Assembly: GCF_000238315.3 (NCBI RefSeq)
Contig: NZ_CP011924.1
Span: 393,501 to 457,500 of the forward strand
From: Pseudoalteromonas piscicida
GTDB taxonomy: Bacteria; Pseudomonadota; Gammaproteobacteria; Enterobacterales; Alteromonadaceae
Length of the DNA: 64,000 nucleotides
Direction: 5' to 3'
Below are positions 58,792-64,000 of this stretch, one piece after another. Position numbers and translations under genes: made by a program. Within the stretch, counting starts at the first letter, position 1; each line of letters opens with the position of its first letter. The notes beneath the pieces were generated by a model. That model was not told the origin of the DNA. It ran no database searches and was given only the letters and a program-made list of their open reading frames with translations.

Positions 58792-59757
58792 ATGGCTTTA
58801 TATGTAAATACAAATGTTAGTGCTATTAATGCACAGAGACAGCTAACTAACTCGGGCAATGAACTAGATACATCTTTCAAACGTTTGTCATCTGGTATGC
58901 GTATTAATAGTGCTGCTGACGATGCGGCCGGGTTACAAATCTCCGATCGATTACAATCTCAAATTTTAGGTTTAACCCAAGGGAACCGAAACGCCAATGA
59001 CGGAATTTCATTGGCTCAGACCGCTGAAGGGGCAATGGATGAAATCACTTCTATGTTCCAACGTATCCGTACCCTATCTCAACAGGCAGCGAATGGTTCT
59101 AACACTGATGAAGATCGCTTGGCCATTCAAGAAGAAATTAGACAGTTAGCCTCTGAGGTTAATAGGGTAGCGTCTGATACCACTTTTGGTGGACAGAACT
59201 TACTTGACGGTTCTTATGCTGCTAATTTCCAAGTTGGTGGTGATGCGGTTCAAACTATTGGGTTTAGCATGCAATATGTAGGTGCGACAGCAAATAGTTT
59301 GGCTGACAATGGTGGCTTTACACTTTCTGGGATTGCAGGGGTAGCTAGTGGTGTTTCTGGCGCCGCATTAAGTGCAACAACTGCTACGATTAGTACAAAT
59401 ATTGGTACTGAGGCTGATGCCAAAGTGTTCTCAAATGTTTTCACAGCAGGAGGGATCTCGGTTTCTTCACAGGCCAATGCACAAGCTGTTATGGCAGGTA
59501 TGGATGCGCTGATTGCGGTAGTTGATAAAAAGCGTGCAGAGTTGGGTGCTGTACAAAACCGATTCCAGTCAACAATACGGAACCAAGCTAATATTTCTGA
59601 AAACTTGTCGGCAGCAAAATCGCGAATTAAGGATGCTGACTTTGCACTAGAAACAGCCAAATTAACGAAGAATCAGATATTACAGCAAGCAAGTCAGACG
59701 ATTCTCGGTCAGGCAAATCAGCGTCCACAAGCGGCACTGAGCCTACTTCAGGGTTAG
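58792..59757 (+). CDS. Flagellin 2 (sigma-54 type)
   Basis: The 321-residue filament subunit has the same architecture as flagellins 1 and 3 but diverges more, with MQYVGATANSLADNG in the middle and a C-terminus ending SLLQG. AAAGAGAGTGAATT contains the ribosome binding site. Its sigma-54 promoter parallels the FlaA-type flagellin of Vibrio, which is essential there; the same role here is inferred. Confidence 0.96.
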   Translation: MALYVNTNVSAINAQRQLTNSGNELDTSFKRLSSGMRINSAADDAAGLQISDRLQSQILGLTQGNRNANDGISLAQTAEGAMDEITSMFQRIRTLSQQAANGSNTDEDRLAIQEEIRQLASEVNRVASDTTFGGQNLLDGSYAANFQVGGDAVQTIGFSMQYVGATANSLADNGGFTLSGIAGVASGVSGAALSATTATISTNIGTEADAKVFSNVFTAGGISVSSQANAQAVMAGMDALIAVVDKKRAELGAVQNRFQSTIRNQANISENLSAAKSRIKDADFALETAKLTKNQILQQASQTILGQANQRPQAALSLLQG

Positions 59758-59792
59758 AAATGAATAAAAAATAAAAAAATTACAAATAAAGC

Positions 59793-59819
59793 TCAAGCTT
59801 TCGCTTTAGCAGCCGATAG
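59793..59819 (+). promoter_or_regulatory. Putative sigma-28 promoter of flagellin 3
   Basis: TCAAGCTT (six of eight matches) is followed by 11 bases and GCCGATAG (seven of eight). The ATG is 101 bases downstream. Confidence 0.7.
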
Positions 59820-59919
59820 CAGAATTAGAGAACTATAAATTTAGGACTCTTATTCATCGTTGGTAGCAGGGTAGGGGTATCCCGCTCCAGCGAGTTATGT
59901 TGATAAAGCGGAGGCTATT

Positions 59920-60882
59920 ATGGCTTTATATGTAAATACCAATGTGAGTTCATTGAACGCGCAGCGGCAACTAAATAAATCCTCAGGTGCGTTAGATACA
60001 TCCTTTCAACGCTTGTCGTCAGGTTTGCGCATTAACAGCGCAAAAGATGATGCTGCAGGTATGCAAATCACAAACCGTCTAAATGGTCAGATCAATGGTC
60101 TGAATCAAGGCATGAGAAACGCCAACGACGGTATTTCATTAGCGCAAACAGCCGAAGGTGCACTGGATGAAACCACTCAGATGTTCCAGCGTATTAGAAC
60201 GCTTGCTCAGCAGGCTTCGAACGGTTCGAATACGGATGAAGATAGGCTTGCACTACAAGAGGAAATTCGTTCATTAGCTGAAGAAGTAAACCGCGTCGCT
60301 GCGGATACGACATTCGGTGGCCAAAACTTGCTTGATGGCAGTTATGATGCGAACTTCCAAGTCGGTGCCGATGCAGTTCAAACTATCGGCTTTAGTATGC
60401 AAAACGTAGCAGGTACTACAAACGATTTACAAGCGGATGGCGGTTTCACACTGTCTGGTATCGCAGGTATCGCAAGTGGTGTAACTGGTGTGGCACTCAG
60501 TGCGACTACAGGTACAATTAGTACCACGATTGGTACCGAAGCAGATGCGAAAGTCTTCTCAAATGTATTCACGGCGGCTGGTATTTCTGTATCTTCGCAA
60601 GCGAATGCCCAGGCTGTATTAGCTGGTATGGATAACTTGATTGCGGTAGTTGATAAGAAACGCGCAGAGCTGGGTGCGGTTCAAAACCGATTCCAATCAA
60701 CTATTCGTAACCAATCGAATGTTGCTGAAAACTTAACGGCTGCACGTTCTCGGATCCAAGATACAGACTTCGCACAAGAGACTGCAAACTTGACTAAGAT
60801 GCAGATTTTGCAACAAGCAAGTAGTTCTATCTTGAGCCAAGCGAATCAAAGACCGCAAGTAGCTTTATCGCTACTAGGTTAA
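59920..60882 (+). CDS. Flagellin 3
   Basis: The 320-residue filament subunit has the D0/D1 ends (QRLSSGLRINSAKDDAAGMQ at the N-terminus) and ends VALSLLG. Residues from about 100 onward are almost the same as in flagellin 1. GCGGAGG precedes the ATG by six bases. It ends 82 bases before flaG. Confidence 0.97.
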   Translation: MALYVNTNVSSLNAQRQLNKSSGALDTSFQRLSSGLRINSAKDDAAGMQITNRLNGQINGLNQGMRNANDGISLAQTAEGALDETTQMFQRIRTLAQQASNGSNTDEDRLALQEEIRSLAEEVNRVAADTTFGGQNLLDGSYDANFQVGADAVQTIGFSMQNVAGTTNDLQADGGFTLSGIAGIASGVTGVALSATTGTISTTIGTEADAKVFSNVFTAAGISVSSQANAQAVLAGMDNLIAVVDKKRAELGAVQNRFQSTIRNQSNVAENLTAARSRIQDTDFAQETANLTKMQILQQASSSILSQANQRPQVALSLLG

Positions 60883-60964
60883 TTGATTAGTATTGTAGCG
60901 TCAGGTTTGTGAATAATTCTCAAACTTGGCGTATACTTTACGGTAAAAGGTTTGGAGGTGTGTT

Positions 60965-61375
60965 GTGAAAGAAGTTCAAGCGTCTACACCAAATGGATTC
61001 GTCAATCATACAAAACCAGAAGAATTAATTAGGACGGCATCTTCTGCTGAGACGACTCGTGCGGTTGAGTCTACTAGCAAAACAGAATCTAGTACGAAGC
61101 AAAGCGAGGAACAAGGTGCTGTAAAGCCTGACATTTTGGAAGAAATTAAAAGCAACTTAGAAAAGCTGAATCAGTTTATTCCTGTTACAGCAACTAATTT
61201 GTCTTTCGAGTTTGACGAACGTGGAGATCCTCCCGTTGTAAAGGTGATCGATACGAACAATGATGAAGTAATACGGGAAATTCCTTCCGAGGAGTTTCGT
61301 GAAATGGCTAAAGCTCTCGAAGAGTTTGCCGATAAGGTGTCAAGTAGAGGATTGCTGTTTGATAAAACAGCTTAA
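60965..61375 (+). CDS. flaG: FlaG family protein
   Basis: FlaG is a small protein encoded next to flagellins and fliD that affects filament length. The 136-residue protein has a Ser/Thr/Glu-rich N-terminus and a C-terminal FlaG domain (LEKLNQFIPVTATNLSFEFD, VIREIPSEEFREMAKALEEF). The GTG start follows TTGGAGG. fliD begins 18 bases later. Confidence 0.92.
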   Translation: MKEVQASTPNGFVNHTKPEELIRTASSAETTRAVESTSKTESSTKQSEEQGAVKPDILEEIKSNLEKLNQFIPVTATNLSFEFDERGDPPVVKVIDTNNDEVIREIPSEEFREMAKALEEFADKVSSRGLLFDKTA

Positions 61376-61393
61376 TATTGGGTTGGAGGTTGT

Positions 61394-62803
61394 ATGCCAT
61401 TAATTACATCAGCGGGTATAGGCTCGGGGCTTGACTTAGAAAGCATCATTAAAGCGACAATTGATGCTGAAAATGTTCCTAAGTTACAAGCATTTGCCAA
61501 AAAAGAAGACTCTTTAAAAGTGGAGTTATCTGCGGTTGGTGAGTTAAAGTCCGCAATCTCTAAACTCAAAGACACGATGGCGAAGCTTGCAGATCCTGAC
61601 AACTTTGGTAAGCGAGTAGCAAACATTACCCAACCTAGTGGCGGAGATATAATCAGCGTTACTCCAACATCAGATATATCCGTAGGAAACTTTAAAGTTG
61701 CCGTCAAACAATTGGCAGAGGGTAGCCGTATCATTTCAGCAGACGACGCATTTGCATCGACTGATGCGGTCGTTAGTGCATCCGGAGGTACACTTTCGTT
61801 CGGAGCTGGGCCAGATAAGTCATTTGATTTAGATGTGACAGCGGGAATGACACTTGCTGAACTCAGAGACGCAATAAACTCTTCTGAGTCTAATTTCGGG
61901 ATAACCGCGAATATCGTGAATACGGGTAATGTTGGTTCCAAGCTTGTACTTACTTCCAATGTCACCGGCGACAATAACGACTTAACAATAACTTCGGATA
62001 CTGCAGAGCTTGATGCAATCAGCACAACTGCATCTGGTGGTGGTGCTGGTGGAATGACAACAGTTCAAGCTGCGCAAAACGCAATTATTACTGTTGATGG
62101 CCTTGAAGTGACAAGTGATAGCAACACATTCAAGGATGCGGTACAAGACATGACGATTAGAGCCCTTGAAGTTAGTGAAGGTAACGATACTGATGGTTAT
62201 GCGACAGCTAAATTAAATATTGATTACGATCGTGAATCTATTAGCAAAATGATTGACGAGTTTATTGCAAATTATAATAATTTGATTGGCACTATTGGTC
62301 TTCACACTCGAGTTGGTAGACCGTTAAACGGTGACTCCTCAATGAGGACATTGAGCGACCAGATGATATCGACTCTATCGTCAGAGCTTACAGACGCAGG
62401 TCCATTTGGTTCCATTTTTGATATTGGCCTCGGCGTTAAAAAAGATGGATATCTTGAAAAATCTTCACTGGTAAGAAGTCTTAATGAAGCTATGGACGAT
62501 AACTACGATGATATTGGCAAGGCTTTTGCAGGTGATAACGGTGTAGCTAAACAACTTGAAGAGTTGCTAGGTAATTACGTCGATTCTAAAGGCATATTGA
62601 AGCAACGTGAGACGAGCTTAAATAGCCAGTTAGATGATTTAGAAGATGACGTCCTGAATCATGAATATCGAATGAAATCGATGGAAGAAGGGTTACGTCA
62701 AAAATATGCTGGTCTAGACGTGTTGATTGCTCAAATGCAGCAAACACAGTCCTATTTAGGTGCTCAATTAGCAAATTTACCTGGCTTCACTAAATCTAAG
62801 TAA
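61394..62803 (+). CDS. fliD: Flagellar filament cap protein FliD
   Basis: FliD (HAP2) caps the filament and folds flagellin into place. The 469-residue protein has the N-terminal motif ITSAGIGSGLDLESIIKATI and C-terminal coiled regions (YVDSKGILKQRETSLNSQLD, YAGLDVLIAQMQQTQSYLGA). TTGGAGG precedes the ATG. FliT is the expected chaperone. Confidence 0.96.
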   Translation: MPLITSAGIGSGLDLESIIKATIDAENVPKLQAFAKKEDSLKVELSAVGELKSAISKLKDTMAKLADPDNFGKRVANITQPSGGDIISVTPTSDISVGNFKVAVKQLAEGSRIISADDAFASTDAVVSASGGTLSFGAGPDKSFDLDVTAGMTLAELRDAINSSESNFGITANIVNTGNVGSKLVLTSNVTGDNNDLTITSDTAELDAISTTASGGGAGGMTTVQAAQNAIITVDGLEVTSDSNTFKDAVQDMTIRALEVSEGNDTDGYATAKLNIDYDRESISKMIDEFIANYNNLIGTIGLHTRVGRPLNGDSSMRTLSDQMISTLSSELTDAGPFGSIFDIGLGVKKDGYLEKSSLVRSLNEAMDDNYDDIGKAFAGDNGVAKQLEELLGNYVDSKGILKQRETSLNSQLDDLEDDVLNHEYRMKSMEEGLRQKYAGLDVLIAQMQQTQSYLGAQLANLPGFTKSK

Positions 62804-62820
62804 ACTAAGAGGCATGTGAT

Positions 62821-63249
62821 ATGTATAACGCCCGAGTCAAAAATTACCAAAGAGAAGCATTGAAAACGAGAGTTGCAGGTGCAGACCGTTATGAAATAAT
62901 TCAAATGTTGATGGCTGGTGCCGTTGAAAAAATGGTACTTGCGAAGGTATCTATTGAAAAGCGTCATCTCGAAGCCAAAGCAGAACATATTTCTAAGGCT
63001 TCAGCCATCATTGAAGCACTTCGTGGAAGCTTAGACTTTGAAGTTGGTGGCGAAGTAACAGAGAATCTGTATGCCCTCTATTCATACATGTTAGACAGGT
63101 TGTTAGATGCTAGCATGCAAAATGATCCTGCTATAGTTGATGAAGTATCGAATTTGCTGAAGGAAATCAAGTCTGCTTGGGACGCGATTCCAATTGATGT
63201 ACGTAAGCAGACACTGGATGCTAACGGCGCGGATGCTAATGTCGGCTGA
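62821..63249 (+). CDS. fliS: Flagellin export chaperone FliS
   Basis: FliS binds the flagellin C-terminus to prevent early polymerisation. The 142-residue helical protein has the family motifs NYQREALKTRVAGADRYEII, QMLMAGAVEKM and FEVGGEVTENLYALYSYMLD. It begins 17 bases after fliD. The name is supported by sequence and order. Confidence 0.95.
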   Translation: MYNARVKNYQREALKTRVAGADRYEIIQMLMAGAVEKMVLAKVSIEKRHLEAKAEHISKASAIIEALRGSLDFEVGGEVTENLYALYSYMLDRLLDASMQNDPAIVDEVSNLLKEIKSAWDAIPIDVRKQTLDANGADANVG

Positions 63250-63535
63250 GTTAGCTCACATAGAAGCAACCCTTAATAAGCTGGATGCTGCTTGTCAGGC
63301 AGGTGAGTTGGAAGAGGCTCAATGTCTTTTCATTCAGATAGACAAACAGCTCCGGACAACATTAACAGCTGATGTGTTAGCTGATTCAGAACAAGCTCAA
63401 CAATCGGCTTTAGTCATATTCAATCATATCCAATCAATAATGAGCCAGTTGCTGCAGGAAAAAAGCGCTGTTGCAAAAGAACTATCACAAGTTATTGGCA
63501 ATAAAAAAAAGATCAAAGCGTATAAAAATATTTAA
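63239..63535 (+). CDS. FliT-like flagellar chaperone
   Basis: The 98-residue product is helical (LAHIEATLNKLDAACQAGEL, FNHIQSIMSQLLQEKSA) with a basic tail. ATG 63239 overlaps the end of fliS by 11 bases. FliT-like genes commonly follow fliS and chaperone FliD, but sequence conservation is weak, so the call rests mainly on position and size. Confidence 0.65.
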   Translation: MSAELAHIEATLNKLDAACQAGELEEAQCLFIQIDKQLRTTLTADVLADSEQAQQSALVIFNHIQSIMSQLLQEKSAVAKELSQVIGNKKKIKAYKNI

Positions 63536-63553
63536 TACGACACCGGCAAATGT

Positions 63554-64000
63554 ATGAACAAAGACCCCTTATCACAACAATTAGAGTCTCTGAGTGAGCA
63601 ACTTTCGGATACCGCTGCTCATCAGGCTAAAGAAGCCAAGTTTGCTGAAGAAGCTAACGAACGTTTTAATCTAAATTTAAAAAGTTTCGAAAAATATTTC
63701 CCCAGTATTGCACAGACCATCAAGGAGTATCATGTTCGTGAAGACTTTTGTCTGCACGTGACTGCATCAGGGCATGGTAACTTTATTCCAAAGGGCTGCA
63801 CAGCGCCAATTTATTCTCAGTCACCGATAGAACAAACCCAAACTCAAGTTGAGAAGCAGCTCAGTAAACCTGTACTAAGTCTTACTGATTATACCGGATA
63901 CGGTCAAAATCAAGAAGATGATCGCCTGCATGTCCGTTATATGACCGAACTGACTAATTTGATGGTTGATATTCGAAACCAAGGCGAAGAAAAACTAACT
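63554..64000 (+). CDS. Probable flagellin-modification (Maf/DUF115-like) protein, 5' part
   Basis: The frame is open from ATG 63554 to the window end (149 codons), so the gene is incomplete. The N-terminus is helical and charged, then reads NLNLKSFEKYFPSIAQTIKE and TASGHGNFIPKG. Large motility-accessory (Maf) proteins that glycosylate flagellin often follow fliS in marine gammaproteobacteria, and the NLxxFxKYxP pattern recalls them. This is recognition by pattern and place, with moderate certainty. Confidence 0.5.
   Translation, partial: MNKDPLSQQLESLSEQLSDTAAHQAKEAKFAEEANERFNLNLKSFEKYFPSIAQTIKEYHVREDFCLHVTASGHGNFIPKGCTAPIYSQSPIEQTQTQVEKQLSKPVLSLTDYTGYGQNQEDDRLHVRYMTELTNLMVDIRNQGEEKLT

Noticed and set aside
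60927..60942. Sigma-54-like site upstream of flaG (TGGCGTATACTTTACG)
   Set aside because: It lacks the essential GC at -12. TATACT might instead be part of a sigma-70 promoter.

Overview
The window reads as a chromosomal segment of a marine gammaproteobacterium, most likely Pseudoalteromonas or a close relative. The grounds are the gene order fimV-truA-accD-folC-dedD-cvpA-purF and barA/rlmD-relA-mazG-pyrG-eno, the polar-type flagellar genes flgO/flgP/flgT, and the protein sequences. This is inferred from recognition; no database search was possible.

Bases 1-31200 are mostly core genes: a partial, giant, acidic, repeat-rich FimV; tRNA modification (truA); fatty acid, folate and purine synthesis (accD, folC, purF); the BarA hybrid kinase; RlmD; the stringent-response synthetase RelA; MazG; CTP synthase; enolase; MutH; RppH; PtsP; Lgt; ThyA; and GalU. 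Two items stand out here. One is an orphan 63-residue peptide gene with a double-glycine leader between eno and mutH. The other is a cluster of DnaA-box-like sites between mutH and rppH.

Bases 30687-38020 hold an unusual chaperone-usher-like pilus locus: two DUF4402-like pilins, a PapD-like chaperone, an atypical usher and two lipoproteins. Both lipoproteins and the usher C-terminus appear to share one SPOR-like module with an A-x3-C-x9-C signature. A close match to a flagellar sigma-28 (FliA) promoter precedes the first pilin, so the pilus may be made with the flagellum. Inside the locus is an exact-looking 1028-bp tandem duplication, which truncates one pilin copy, duplicates the minor pilin and cuts through a MITE-like element.

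Bases 38025-64000 are a large flagellar region: three tandem FlgO-domain lipoproteins, tRNA-Arg(CCT), flgT and flgP (divergent), flgN-flgM and flgA on the minus strand, then cheV-cheR, flgBCDE, flgFGHI, flgJKL, three flagellins, flaG, fliD, fliS, a fliT-like gene and the start of a probable flagellin-modification gene. I can place seven sigma-54 promoters with exact GG-N10-GC spacing (FlgO trio, flgT, flgP, flgB, flgF, flgJ, flagellin 2) and four sigma-28 promoters (pilin, flgM, flagellins 1 and 3). This gives a readable regulatory map: sigma-54 drives basal body, hook and one flagellin, while sigma-28 drives the other flagellins, the anti-sigma factor and apparently the pilus.
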